Of a stretch of 64,000 nucleotides of DNA, positions 47,311 through 57,721 are shown piece by piece. The notes under the pieces are model-generated. The model saw nothing but the letters and a program-made list of their open reading frames with translations, searched no databases and was not told the origin of the DNA. How positions within the stretch are numbered: position 1 is the stretch's first letter; each line of letters starts with the position of its first letter. Source of the stretch: Hoplostethus atlanticus (Eukaryota > Chordata > Actinopteri > Trachichthyiformes > Trachichthyidae); the NCBI GenBank assembly GCA_034670405.1, contig JAXDDX010000346.1, positions 94,977 through 158,976 on the forward strand, given 5' to 3'. The translations under genes were made by a program, and so were the position numbers.

Positions 47311-49110
47311 GAACCAATTTTAAAACAACACTTTAGGTCCTCTATCCTTGCAAGAAAGTAATGTTTTATGAAACATTCTGTGCAAAACCCTTAAAATATA
47401 TTAACCAAGAAGTGCCCCCCTCTTTCTGACCACTAGGGTAAAATGGGTAAAATGACAAACCCAAAATAAAATGGTTACTGCTGTTGAAGCCCTTTGACTA
47501 CATGCATAATCATGGTCTCTCCTGAAAGGTAAGACCTTGCAGTTTGTTCTCCATTACTGTAAGTATTACTGAAGCAGAGTTAAAGAAGCTCAAACACAGT
47601 AGAAATGGAAGATTTATCCTCACTTACAAAAAACAACTTTATTTTAGTGTAAATATCTCCCTGTGGTTGTTATGTATGAACCCAGATATTCAATGGATCT
47701 CTAGCCATAGGTCTAATCTAATCCTGGTTTAAAGTGTGTAATAATTGCACCAAAAATTATGATTTTCTAAGACGCAGGCAGATTTCCAAAAAGGCCATGT
47801 GGAGACTCCAAAAGGACACTAGGTTGCCAAATGATATAATGGGACTTTAGAGTTGTACAAGACCATATTGTTTTGTATATTTCAATACAACAACACCAAA
47901 TAATTGTAAGAAAAAAAGCTGTTATGCATTTTAGATTGTGTTTCTTTTCACCTCTCCAAGTATCTCCCAACCTCCTGAACTACTAGCTGAAGTTGTTTAC
48001 CTCTGTTAGACCAGAGCTGCAAAGCCAGCCCTTTCACGGGGCCACAACAAACTATATATAGTCATTTTATGGGCTACAAAGCCTGTCAGTCATCAATAAA
48101 CTTGGCTCCCTTTAGCTGGCTGTGTACCAGATCGAGGCTACATGTATATTCATCGTCAGCATCAGTAGCGCAGGTTGGATATACTGAGGGACTGTTTGGC
48201 AAATACTGATCGGAGAATCATGGGGCTGGTCTCATTCTCTTTCAAAGAGACCACACTCCCATAGGTAAAGACTACTCACAAGCCACAGTGAAGTGAGAAA
48301 AATTATTTGTCAAAAATGATTGGACATGGATGTTTATCGTAATTATTTCCAACGTTGGAACATTTGTGGGACTACAAACTCATACTGGTTAGCTCCATTG
48401 GACCCCTGCCGTCATTTTGAGACCAATTTAATTTGTTTTGTCTTTAGACTGCTAGGATAAACAAAATGTAAGGAGTCACCATTGAGAGTTTGCCTGTTGT
48501 TAGCACTACTGTTACAAAATAGGGGATCATTTTTGCTGTAAGATAGGTAGCAAAAAATGCTTTACACACTTAGAATCATGAGTGAGATTTCACGCATTCA
48601 GGTGGTGTATTGCATGGTCAGTTTGATTTTAAATTTCACTGTACAAACACTCTACAAAATGTGATGAAGGTGAAAAAAGCAGGCGGTGAGCCAGGGGTGA
48701 CCCGGTGCTTCTTAAGTGGTTAAATTGTGATATCCGTAAGACCTGTTACTAAGTGACACATGAAAGCAAATTATGCCAGAATATTCATCTTTAGGCAAGC
48801 ATGGAATCAATTAAGAACCAATCAGGAATCCATCCATCCAGCCATTATGTCAATGCAGATTTTGGATGAATAGAAATAGAAAATTAATAGGAAACTCTCT
48901 CCTTAGTCTGACTAGCCATCAGTCTTGTCAGTGCAAGAAACAGCCAATAACGAGAAGGACAGGGGTATAAATTACATCTAATCAACACAAAACTCCAGCA
49001 AGATGTCACTCATGCCAATACAACTTTGGGACCAATAGTTAAACTATTAAAAATCTCACTGCAACTTGAGGCTCAATACAGATGATCAAAATAAAGCCAA
49101 TCAGGATTGG
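47311..49110. other. Non-coding stretch
   Basis: No exon, RNA gene or bounded repeat recognised on either strand. Confidence 0.35.
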
Positions 49111-49116
49111 AAACTC

Positions 49117-49205
49117 TCTCCAGAGTCTGACAAACCATGTAAAGCGTCTTTGGGTACTTAGAAAAGCGCTATATAAGTCCAATGTATTATTATTATTATT
49201 ATTAT
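49117..49205 (+). repeat. LINE/SINE 3' tail with (ATT)n microsatellite
   Basis: GTAAAGCGTCTTTGGGTACT and GAAAAGCGCTATATAAGTCC followed by (ATT)n is a very common 3' tail module of fish LINE and SINE families. Only the tail is recognisable. Confidence 0.65.
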
Positions 49206-51590
49206 GACTCATGTCAATGCCAATTCAGGATCAATACATATAGCTGATGAAAACCAGCACAACATTTCTGGCAATTTTTGGGATGGATAGATGCACCTAA
49301 AAAAAGTTTTGGTTCTTGCTGTGGTTCCATTGCGATCTAGTAAAGCTACATTAAAATAAATTGTACATTCCTGTTTCTCTACTCAGGTAGCACCCAATAT
49401 TTGTCCATGGTGTGCTTTAAGAAACAGTAAATACATAAGCAAGTGTGCTTGAAAAATAACTCAAAAAAGACAATATCAGTCTATCAGACAAGTGCTGTAT
49501 TGTAATTCATTCCATTTAAGATGTAGCCTAGGTAAGAGAGAAAGAGAAAAGATCAAACCACAGAGTGAGAACGTGAAGACTATCAGAAAGAAGGTAGAGA
49601 GTATATGAGTAGGTGGACAGCAAATCTAACCTGGTCAGTTATGCCTGCTTGAGTTTTCATTGCCACAGGTTTGAATAGGGTTGCCGCCCATCCTGTAAAA
49701 TATGGAATCATTCCTTAATGAAGAGCAATATGTTGCATTCCATAATGAGTCAATAAAGAAACCAGTTTCATTATAAAATGTGAAAGGAGATTTAATGGGG
49801 AAAAACTCGAGCCAGCAGGTAGCGCTCACTCTTTGCTCACTCTATGTGACGGTGTGTGGCTGTTGCCAGGTTACAAAGTCATGAATCAGAGGGCAAGGAG
49901 AGTATGACTAATATTTAAAAATGGCCTCTTGCTCTTCAAGCCCTCCTGTCAAACAAAAGAGATTGTAAGAATATTGCCCTGAATGAGAAGGCTTGAAAGT
50001 GGTTTGAAAGTGTGTAATGAATACAAGGTGAACTGCAAAGTATGGCGCACGGTACTTCCTGTCACCTATAGGGTGTAGTGTATGCAGGAGACATCATCTT
50101 CCTCACTCTTCCTCTCCGGACCAGACAGAATACACGGCGACACCCAAAGACTAACACATTCCTCTCCCAGGGCCTTTTGGTAAGGTCAGGACCCCTGCCG
50201 GGCTCCTAGGGACCCCAGGAACCCCCCCTCTCTCTCGGCAAAAGGTGGATTTCCCCATAAAACCGTCAAAAGTGACACTTTGCAAGTTCGACTAGCCGCT
50301 CTGGTGCCAATTGGAGATGGGACCATTGATAAGGGCCGGGGAAATGGACTTACTTTGCATTCCAAAGGGGGGGGACAGACTAAGAGAACAAAGAGTTCTG
50401 CAATACACTGTATATATATGATTTCTGCATGTTTTCTATTAAATGTGAATAACACATCCTGTGGCGGATGATGTACCCTACTCCCCAATGTATTATCTTG
50501 CTTATTCAAGGCACACAGCGTGTGTTATTAAGATTTTTGGTTTACTCGCCAGCGTTTTGTGGTAAGACAGTGATGTTTGGTATCATACAGACACATTTGT
50601 TGTAAGGTGATTAAATATGTCACTTGCATCCCCAAAGGGTCAAGAAAAACAATGTTTTCCAAACCTGAGCTGGAAATGCAGTTTGGCACGACCACCCTGA
50701 CGAACCAAGGCCCCGGACCGCACTCCACAACGGCCCTCCTGACATCGACGGGCCCAGCCCAACACGTGCGTGTGTTTACCTGGCTACTGCGACTGCGCAA
50801 CGGTTACCCCGGAGACGAGGACGCCGCCGCTGACGCCCCACAAACCAGACGGTTACCCCGGAGACGAGGACGCCGCTGACACCCTGCCAACCAGACGGTA
50901 ACCAGCTTTCTTGTTGATGCACGGGTGATGCAAAGGCAGTGTTGAACTGTGAAAGTGAGGTTAGAATACCCTCTCTCTCTCTCTCTCTTCGCTGTCCCTT
51001 TCCTTTGGTCCCAAGTCTCTCGGAAACGGTCAGCTGTCCTCCAAGTCATCTTTCGCTGTTGCCACGGTATCACCATTAGACGCATTACAGCTCAGGTCGT
51101 CTTGTCTGTGCCAACTTCCTTGCCCTCTTTGATCCCAATATCATTTGCCACTCGTATTTGATATATCCTCTGCCACTGTTTAGCTTCCTACCTTGTTTGA
51201 TATATCCTCTGCCACTGTTTATCTTGCTTTCTTGTTTGCCAGTTTTATTGCCATTGTTTGTTTTAGTTTACTATACATGTGTTCATTTTAGTAGTGTTTG
51301 TTTTACATAGTTAATAAAATCTTTGCATTTATAAAGAACTGGCTTTTGTGGGTCATTGATATATCCTGGACATGAAGGTAGAAAATCACTGAAATCTAGA
51401 GCTCACTTCTTCTGATTATTAGACTGATATCATCATAAAGAGACTATTCCAGTGTAAACTGGTGGTGCCCCGCAAGTGTTAATTAATAAGATATTAATTA
51501 CTAAGAATAATTTCAATAATTGTCAATTTTCAGAATTGACCAAATAGTCTCATCGTTCATAACGAAGCTCAACACACTACAAGGGGAATA
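49206..51590. other. Non-coding stretch with GC-rich island
   Basis: No gene recognised. At 50811-50890 a GC-rich unit (CGGTTACCCCGGAGACGAGG) is duplicated in tandem. A (CT)n run lies at 50970-50989. TTTGATATATCCTCTGCCAC is repeated at about 51157 and 51199. Parts of 50160-51340 may belong to an old LTR element, but no TG...CA ends or duplications were found. Confidence 0.35.
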
Positions 51591-51596
51591 TGTGTA
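51591..51596. other. Target-site duplication, left copy
   Basis: TGTGTA directly before the left inverted repeat; identical to 62074-62079 directly after the right one. Confidence 0.9.
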
Positions 51597-52055
51597 AGTA
51601 GTTAATATGGGACGCCTCCTGTCAAAAGTTTGATGGATGACCTTTGACCCCATTTGATTGATTGACAGCTTGTCAAAGTTGACAGTTTTGATTGACAGCT
51701 TGTCAATATTTGACAGGTTTGATGGATGACCTATTGACCTCCTTTTGATTGACAGCTTGTCAAAGTTGACAGTTTTGATTGACAGCTTGTCAGTATTTGA
51801 CAGTTTTGATGGATGACCTATTGACCTTTTGATTGACAGCCTGTCAGTAATTTGTCAGCTTTGAATGATGCCCTGTGTGATGTGTCATGTTGTGACCTTT
51901 TAATTATTTAATGATCCTAATGATGAGGTATTTCCGGGTGTTTGGGCGGAGGCGTCATTCATTTGTTGTTTTGATCCTGAACGGGGGTATTGACCACCCG
52001 TGGGGCATTGGGGGTTGTGTGACATCTGGAGGGCTATGGGAAAGTGTTTTTGTTT
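51597..52055. repeat. Polinton left terminal inverted repeat (459 bp)
   Basis: Matches the complement of 61698-62073 almost base for base, but is 83 bp longer. The GATTGACAGCTTGTCAAAGT and GACAGTTTTGAT subrepeats occur more often in this arm. The match stops near AAAGTGTTTTTGTTT. It begins AG, as Polinton termini usually do. Confidence 0.92.
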
Positions 52056-52220
52056 GATGATCCTATTGTTCAGAAGCGTATTTTCGACCGGAAGGTTGAA
52101 AAAGAAAAAAGAGAAAAAGAAAAAAAAAAAGAGACGGGATTTAAAAAAAGGTTAAATACAGAGACGGAGACTAATGGCGTCATCATTTGGAAGCTCATTT
52201 TGGAAGCAATACCATCCACT

Positions 52221-52661
52221 ATGGCCGCCTCTCCAACACCCTCACAACCCATCGAGGATCAACCCATGTCGGGTAGCTTGAGCTATCAGAGCCCGGACCC
52301 TGAGAACCGATACGATGATGTGCCGGTGGTCGCTCCGAATGCGCCCGTCAGAAGAATCAAACCCCGGCGTCTAACTAGCGATGATCCGTGGGTATGTTGC
52401 AAGCAGTTGTTCAACAAGAAACTGCCACAAGATGAGACAGCAAGAGGTGATGGATATGAAGGACATGATGATGAAGATAAAGAAAATAAACCATGGCTGT
52501 GTGGACATGATGAATATCTAGGCCAACAGAACCTCACATTCCTCAGAGAAGTGGAAGAAGATATGAACGGGATCGACGTTGCTGACAAACGGGTCAAGCG
52601 AAGACAGATGTCGGAGGGCCTGCTCAAGACTTGTCCCCGCGTCTACCTTCAGAGGCTGTAG
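52221..52661 (+). pseudogene. Polinton orphan gene, N-terminal frame (frameshifted)
   Basis: The open frame extends back to 52044 inside the inverted repeat, but the ATG at 52221 (CACTATGG context) is the more likely start. It gives MAASPTPSQPIEDQPMSGSL and so on, hydrophilic and acidic (EGHDDEDKENK). The frame ends at a TAG at 52659, while the adjoining frame continues the protein from about 52640, so one base has probably been lost between 52586 and 52660. No known domain. First rightward gene of the element. Confidence 0.6.
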
Positions 52662-53050
52662 ATCTTTTAAAGGCCACTACATGCATATGTATCGAAAAGC
52701 TTCTTAATACAAAGCTGGAGCAAGACTGTTGGGGTTGTCAAACAAACCACCCTAGCCAAAGGAGGCATAGCTGTCTATATGGAATACCAGCCTATTACTT
52801 TACTGACAAAGTATGTGATAAGCTATTTCCAAAGTCTTTCTTAGAAATATTAATACAAGTTTTAGGGCGCACTCTGAATATATATACAACACCTGACAAG
52901 ATTCTTGGAGTGGCTGAAACAGTGGCTGTCGAGCTACAAGCAGAGAGCGACATTGACAAGAAACTGGTGGAGATAAAAGAAAAACTCATCACCCCTGCCA
53001 ACGAATCTAACATCTTTGAAGCTGTACAGAGCTGGGTGGTGTCCTTCTAG
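52640..53050 (+). pseudogene. Polinton orphan gene, C-terminal frame with Cys/His cluster
   Basis: This frame opens only from 52586 and has no ATG near its start, so it is read as the second half of the preceding gene. It contains CWGCQTNHPSQRRHSC, a C-x2-C-x3-H-x5-H-x-C cluster that could bind zinc, then a helical part (FPKSFLEILIQVLGRTLNI) and a charged tail (SDIDKKLVEIKEKL). Similar C-GC-HPSQ-H-C clusters recur in predicted proteins of animal Polintons, to my recollection, without known function. AATAAA follows at 53231. Confidence 0.55.
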
Positions 53051-53230
53051 TGAATTGAATGAACGAAACGGCGAATACAGATGACAGTGACAACAAACCA
53101 TATATCTATTTTTTATTATTTTTTATTTCAATAATCATGTATGCGGTATCGATATTGTGAATAAGATTGGGTGTCTATGTATCTATTTGTACATGTATGT
53201 TGATGTATGAGCAAAAACAAAACATGTAAA

Positions 53231-53244
53231 AATAAAATGACCCA
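53231..53244 (+). terminator. Polyadenylation signal of the first Polinton gene
   Basis: AATAAAATGACCCA lies 180 bases after the orphan gene stop. The identical 14-mer recurs at 57530-57543 after the protease gene, the end of the rightward block. Confidence 0.6.
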
Positions 53245-53305
53245 TTCCATAACATAAAGACTGTTTGACTCCCATTCTCTTCTCATTTGGTTTACGGCAT
53301 CACCC

Positions 53306-54379
53306 ATGGATAGTACCTTAGAGAAAATGTATTATGACCCTGCAAACCCAGGGTCATTTGGAGGTATTAGCAAATTACACACCGCTGTAAAAGAAAATAT
53401 CGGTGTGGCTCCACCTCTACAAGATATAAAGAAATGGTTATTTAAACAAGATGCTTATACATTACATGCGCCCCTATTCAAAAGCTTTAAGAGGAATAGG
53501 GTTCTAGTTAACGGGATAGATGGACAGTTTCAGGCAGACTTGGTGGAAATGGGTCAGTATTCAGATGCAAACGATGGCGTGCGTTATCTTTTGACAGTCA
53601 TTGACGTCTTTTCAAAATACGCATGGGTTCGCTGTCTGACTTCTAAGACCGGGAATAATGTGACCAAGGCTTTCCGTGACATACTAACACATGGCCGTGT
53701 ACCCAAGAAACTACAAACAGACGCCGGAAAATAATTTTATAATAAGTCGTTCCAAGGACTAATGGAAACGTATAATATTAAGCATTTCTCAACGTCAAAC
53801 GAGACCAAGGCTAGCGTGGTGGAACGCTTCAACAGGACTCTAAAAACTCGCATGTGGAGATATTTAACGGCGGTTAATTCACATCGGTATGTAGATAAAC
53901 TGCAGGATATGGTGTTGAGCTACAACAGCACATATCATAGATCGATCAAAATGGCTCCTGATCAAGTGAATCAAGACAATGAGAAAGATGTGTTTAACAA
54001 TCTATACAAAACAAAGCCCGAATCACCTGTTGAATTTAAGTTTGATCTGGGTGACACCGTTAGAATTTCAAAGCTTCGCGGTGCTTTTCGAAAAGGATAT
54101 GAACAGACTTTTACAGATGAATATTTTACAATAACACAGCGTTTAGCACGCCGACCCCCCGTCTATATATTAAAAGACCACGCAGGAGATGTGTTACAGG
54201 GTACGTTTTATGAGAAAGAGTTGCAACAAGCAATCATCGGTAAAAACAAAGTGTTTAAGATAGAAAAGATATTGGCTAGAAAAAGACAGGGGCGTAGAAA
54301 AATGGTGCTGGTTAAATGGCTAGGATGGCCCGACAAATTCAACTCCTGGGTTTCAGAGAATCACATATCTAATGCTTAA
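53306..54379 (+). pseudogene. Polinton integrase (rve/DDE with chromodomain), one nonsense codon
   Basis: A single reading frame of 357 codons, broken only by an in-frame TAA at 53732-53734 (codon 143). Catalytic residues are Asp78 (FQADLVEM), Asp139 (LQTDAGK) and Glu173 (VVERFNR), a D-x60-D-x33-E spacing of retroviral-type integrases. The C-terminus (about residues 303-355, VFKIEKILARKRQGRRKMVL ... KWLGWP) is a chromodomain, a feature of Polinton integrases thought to guide integration to chromatin marks. The enzyme would join the element's ends to host DNA and create the 6-bp duplication. The stop falls between the second and third catalytic residues, so the present allele should be inactive. 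Confidence 0.93.
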
Positions 54380-54435
54380 ACACATAAACATCATTCTACA
54401 TTGTGCAGAGTAGGTGTAAGCACCTATCCGCTAAT

Positions 54436-55216
54436 ATGACCAACGAGGGTTTTTTTTGTGACATTACCCAGTAATGCGTCATCTTCAGTTTATCCCCAGA
54501 ATAAGATATGGAATTATAGAACAAAATTAGCTCAGACTATAAATCTCAAGGATGCGTATGAAGTAGGGGTCATCGTAGTTCAATACCCCGGCACATGGAA
54601 CAGTTTTTCAGAGCATGAGGCCAAAGCGAGTATGATCGATATTAAAACGCAAAGTTTAGACACTATATCTATACCAGTGGGACATTATGACGGTATATCC
54701 AGGATCCTAGAAGAATTAAATTCGGCTAATACTCAAAACGGAGGCTTTAGAATACAACTACAGTATGACAGCATTAGAAACTATGTGGGTCTGTCCGGAG
54801 ACCAAAATATAGGCATTGCATTTCAGGGACAGCTGGCTCATATTCTTGGATTCACACCCGGAGTTACTTTCTTTGGGATACAGACGCATGGTAAGCCGTC
54901 TGACGCAGTCTATTACACGAAACACCCGGCTGATATCCATGGAGGATGTTACAACATGTTTATGTACACAGACATAGTCGATTATCAGATCATTGGAGAT
55001 AGCCACGTTCCCCTCCTCCGAAGTATTAATATTACAGACATGCGTAAGAAACACCCCATTCTGATGTTTGACAAGCCACACTACGTGCCTCTCTCCAAAT
55101 CTACTATCGGCGACATCGAGATCAGTCTAAAGACAGACCAGAATCAACCAATTCCATTCACCTACGGAAAAGTCATCATCAAACTACACTTTAGACCTAT
55201 TAGACAGAGACTATAG
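54436..55216 (+). pseudogene. Polinton penton-like minor capsid protein, one frameshift
   Basis: The long frame (from 54458) has no ATG at its start and opens VTLPSNASSSVYPQNKIWN. The ATG at 54436 is in another frame, separated by a run of eight T at 54450-54457. One extra T there explains the break. The body carries KDAYEVGVIVVQYPGTWNSF and FQGQLAHILGFTPG, typical of the single-jelly-roll penton (PX) protein of Polintons, which forms the capsid vertices. Apart from the 5' shift the remaining ~250 codons are open. Followed after 9 bases by the pVI/pX-like gene. Confidence 0.85.
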
Positions 55217-55225
55217 ACAGTCAAA

Positions 55226-55600
55226 ATGGTATCCAGACCGCGCTATGATGACGACAGATACACAGCGTATTATTTGAATCAAGCTGGAAGTGCTCTTCCG
55301 GGATATTACGGAACCAGTACACAGTATGGAGCAGGGCTTGGCGGCATGTTCCGCAGTCTATTCAGAATGGCACTCCCTCTATTCAAAAAAGGTCTGACCA
55401 TCGCTAAACCTCATCTAAAATCTGCCGCCAAAAACATTGCTAGCGATGTGTTCGCTAATATAGCAAACGCCGCCACAAGACACAGAATGGAACAGCAGGA
55501 TGGGTCGTTAAAAGACCAATTAAATTCCCGCCACACAGTCGTGGGCGGTCCCATAATGCTAAAAGACACAAGTAATCAAATAAAGCGTCGGTCACTGTAA
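55226..55600 (+). CDS. Polinton pVI/pX-like minor virion protein
   Basis: 124 residues from an ATG nine bases after the penton stop. A Tyr/Gly-rich N-terminus (YDDDRYTAYYLNQAGS, then YGTSTQYGAG) precedes an amphipathic basic helix (MFRSLFRMALPLFKKGLTIA, about residues 40-60) and a Lys/Ala-rich segment. In adenoviruses and adintoviruses, small proteins with GLGG-MFRSLFR-like segments are membrane-active or core proteins (pVI/pX) processed by the virion protease. The assignment is by pattern and gene order and is not proven. Frame intact. Confidence 0.7.
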   Translation: MVSRPRYDDDRYTAYYLNQAGSALPGYYGTSTQYGAGLGGMFRSLFRMALPLFKKGLTIAKPHLKSAAKNIASDVFANIANAATRHRMEQQDGSLKDQLNSRHTVVGGPIMLKDTSNQIKRRSL

Positions 55601-55665
55601 GAAGAACATCAAACCCTAAAGGTCGTAAGATTACTGCGAAGGATATATTTTAATTTCATTACAAA

Positions 55666-56973
55666 ATGGCATTACTACACAGTATGTCAGAGGAATGTGT
55701 TAAGAGTGAATTGGACCTCTTTACTCTGCCGATGACACAAATGGCAATAGAAAAATCCACATATCAAGAGATACCGCCTCTGTCGGCCATCACGGACACG
55801 GGACCTTTGGAGTTTTACATATCGGCAAGCAGCGAAGACTATATCGATTTAAACAACACTTTTGTGTTTCTACGTGTTAAAATCACGAAAGCTGATGGTA
55901 CAGATATAGGAGCATTGGATGAAGTAGGGCTGATCAACTACCCTGGCTGTACACTATTCTCCCAGGTCGATATCACCCTGGGGGATAGATTGATTACGCA
56001 GTCTTCAAATACCTACCCGTATCGAGGCATACTAGAATGTTTGCTAAACTATGGATCGGAAGCTTTGGAGTCCCAATTTACATGCAGGCTTTTTATTAAA
56101 GATAGTGCCGGCTATATGGACGATTCATCATCTTCAGGAGAAAATGAGGGGCTAAAAGAGAGAGCTCGACATACGGCACACAGTCATGTCGTAGAACTGA
56201 TTGCGCCTGTTCACGGCGATCTATTTTTTCAAGAAAGATTATTATTGAACGGTGTTGATCTTAAAATGAAATTCATTAGAGCAAAAGATGATTTTTGCAT
56301 CATGTCTCATGGTAGTACACAATACCGTGTTAAAATTGTGTCTGCTAGCGTCTATGTTAAAAAGGTTTCTGTAGCACCTAGTATCAAGCTGGCCCACGCC
56401 AAAGCATTGACCCATACTAATGCTAAATACCCAATCGATCGTGTCTATCTTAAAAACTACTCCATACCGGCCGGTACCAGAGTTTGTAATCAAGACAATC
56501 TTTTTTTGGGTCAGATACCTAAATTTATCATTATAGGCTTTGTTGACAACGAAGCATTCACAGGGAACACTGGTCGTAACCCCTTCAGATTTCAACATTA
56601 CGATACAGAGTTCCTAGCTATTTATACCGACGGGCAAACATATCCGTCAAAACCTTTCCAACCAGATTTTAAAAACGGTCAGTATGCCCGCGAGTATTTT
56701 CAATTAATTCAGGCAACAGGGCGACAGCTGAAAGACCGAGGTCTAGCCATCGATCGTGATGATTTTGACGACGGATATACATTGTTTTGTTTTAATCTGG
56801 AACCTGACGAGGGTTGTGGACAACACGTTTCACTGATCAGAACAGGAAATGTACGGCTAGAGGCACGGTTCAGAACAGCTCTGGCTAGAACCGTCAACCT
56901 GATCTGCTATGCTGTTTATGACTCTATTATCGAAATATCCAATCGCAGACAAGTACTATTGGACCACTACTAA
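55666..56973 (+). CDS. Polinton major capsid protein (double jelly roll)
   Basis: 435 residues, intact, ATG 65 bases after the previous stop. Matches the Polinton major capsid protein often annotated as F54H12.2-like. Recognisable stretches are ELDLFTLPMTQMAIEKS at the start, GPLEFYISASSEDYIDLNNT, YPYRGILECLLNYG, DLFFQERLLLNGVDLKMKF, VDNEAFTGNTGRNPFRFQHY, and near the end GNVRLEARFRTALARTVNL. Such proteins form hexagonal capsomers, and their presence is why Polintons are regarded as endogenous viruses. No stop, frameshift or missing segment is visible. Part of the rightward late-type block penton, pVI/pX, capsid, protease. Confidence 0.93.
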   Translation: MALLHSMSEECVKSELDLFTLPMTQMAIEKSTYQEIPPLSAITDTGPLEFYISASSEDYIDLNNTFVFLRVKITKADGTDIGALDEVGLINYPGCTLFSQVDITLGDRLITQSSNTYPYRGILECLLNYGSEALESQFTCRLFIKDSAGYMDDSSSSGENEGLKERARHTAHSHVVELIAPVHGDLFFQERLLLNGVDLKMKFIRAKDDFCIMSHGSTQYRVKIVSASVYVKKVSVAPSIKLAHAKALTHTNAKYPIDRVYLKNYSIPAGTRVCNQDNLFLGQIPKFIIIGFVDNEAFTGNTGRNPFRFQHYDTEFLAIYTDGQTYPSKPFQPDFKNGQYAREYFQLIQATGRQLKDRGLAIDRDDFDDGYTLFCFNLEPDEGCGQHVSLIRTGNVRLEARFRTALARTVNLICYAVYDSIIEISNRRQVLLDHY

Positions 56974-56987
56974 GTCACCACCGTAAG

Positions 56988-57497
56988 ATGAATACCCTAG
57001 AGCTGACATCGGTTATTGAAAAATTCGCCAAAAGGGCTTCTTTTTTGGGAGTGTTTGCCTGTGATCAGATTCCCTACGATATTGAAAGAGTGCCCGCCAT
57101 GCTGATAGTCAACACAGACCCGGCACGTTTACCCGGTACGCATTGGTTGGCCATATACATCACAGCCCGTAGAGAGGCTTACTTTTTTGATTCGTTTGGA
57201 AATACACCCTTGGCATTCTCGGACCCCATATACAGTTTTCTTAACCAGTACTGCGACGATGTGTTTTATTCTACACGCCAAGTACAAGACAATCTGGCTA
57301 CCACATGCGGACAACATTGTGTGTTTTTCTTATTTAATATACAGAAGGGCGTGTCCTACCAAAATGTATTAAAAAAGTATAGTGATAATCTCGTATGTAA
57401 CGATGCTATGGTCTGTAAATTTGTTAACCGGATACAGCCCAATATGTGTAGCCATTACGATTTTACCTGTATACAGAGTGCATGTGCTAGATTGTAA
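56988..57497 (+). CDS. Polinton adenain-like cysteine protease
   Basis: 169 residues, intact, starting 14 bases after the capsid stop. Fits the adenovirus-type maturation protease (peptidase family C5, ULP1-like fold). His52 is in GTHWLAIYI, Asp68 in AYFFDSFGN, oxyanion Gln100 in RQVQDN and catalytic Cys107 in TTCGQHC, with Gln seven residues before Cys as in adenain. It would cleave capsid precursors such as the pVI/pX-like product. Last gene of the rightward block; AATAAAATGACCCA lies 33 bases after the stop. Confidence 0.93.
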   Translation: MNTLELTSVIEKFAKRASFLGVFACDQIPYDIERVPAMLIVNTDPARLPGTHWLAIYITARREAYFFDSFGNTPLAFSDPIYSFLNQYCDDVFYSTRQVQDNLATTCGQHCVFFLFNIQKGVSYQNVLKKYSDNLVCNDAMVCKFVNRIQPNMCSHYDFTCIQSACARL

Positions 57498-57529
57498 TAT
57501 AGTTTCAAGTCATGATTATGTAGGTGATG

Positions 57530-57543
57530 AATAAAATGACCCA
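57530..57543 (+). terminator. Polyadenylation signal of the rightward block
   Basis: AATAAAATGACCCA, identical over 14 bases to 53231-53244. It sits in the convergent gap between the two gene blocks. Confidence 0.65.
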
Positions 57544-57571
57544 AGTCAAAATATGTTTTCGCATGAGTGTA

Positions 57572-57577
57572 TTTATT
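57572..57577 (-). terminator. Polyadenylation signal of the leftward block
   Basis: TTTATT on the plus strand is AATAAA on the minus strand, about 145 bases past the stop of the last leftward gene. Convergent transcripts would overlap slightly here. Confidence 0.5.
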
Positions 57578-57721
57578 TAACATGCAAGTTTTTTATAAGC
57601 AATACAAAATACAAAAAAAATTATATTTCATTCAATACAGATAATATACAAAAAATAATACAAAAGATGGAAAAGAAAAAACATTTGAACAAAGCAAATA
57701 AAACAAATACAAAGAAATAAA

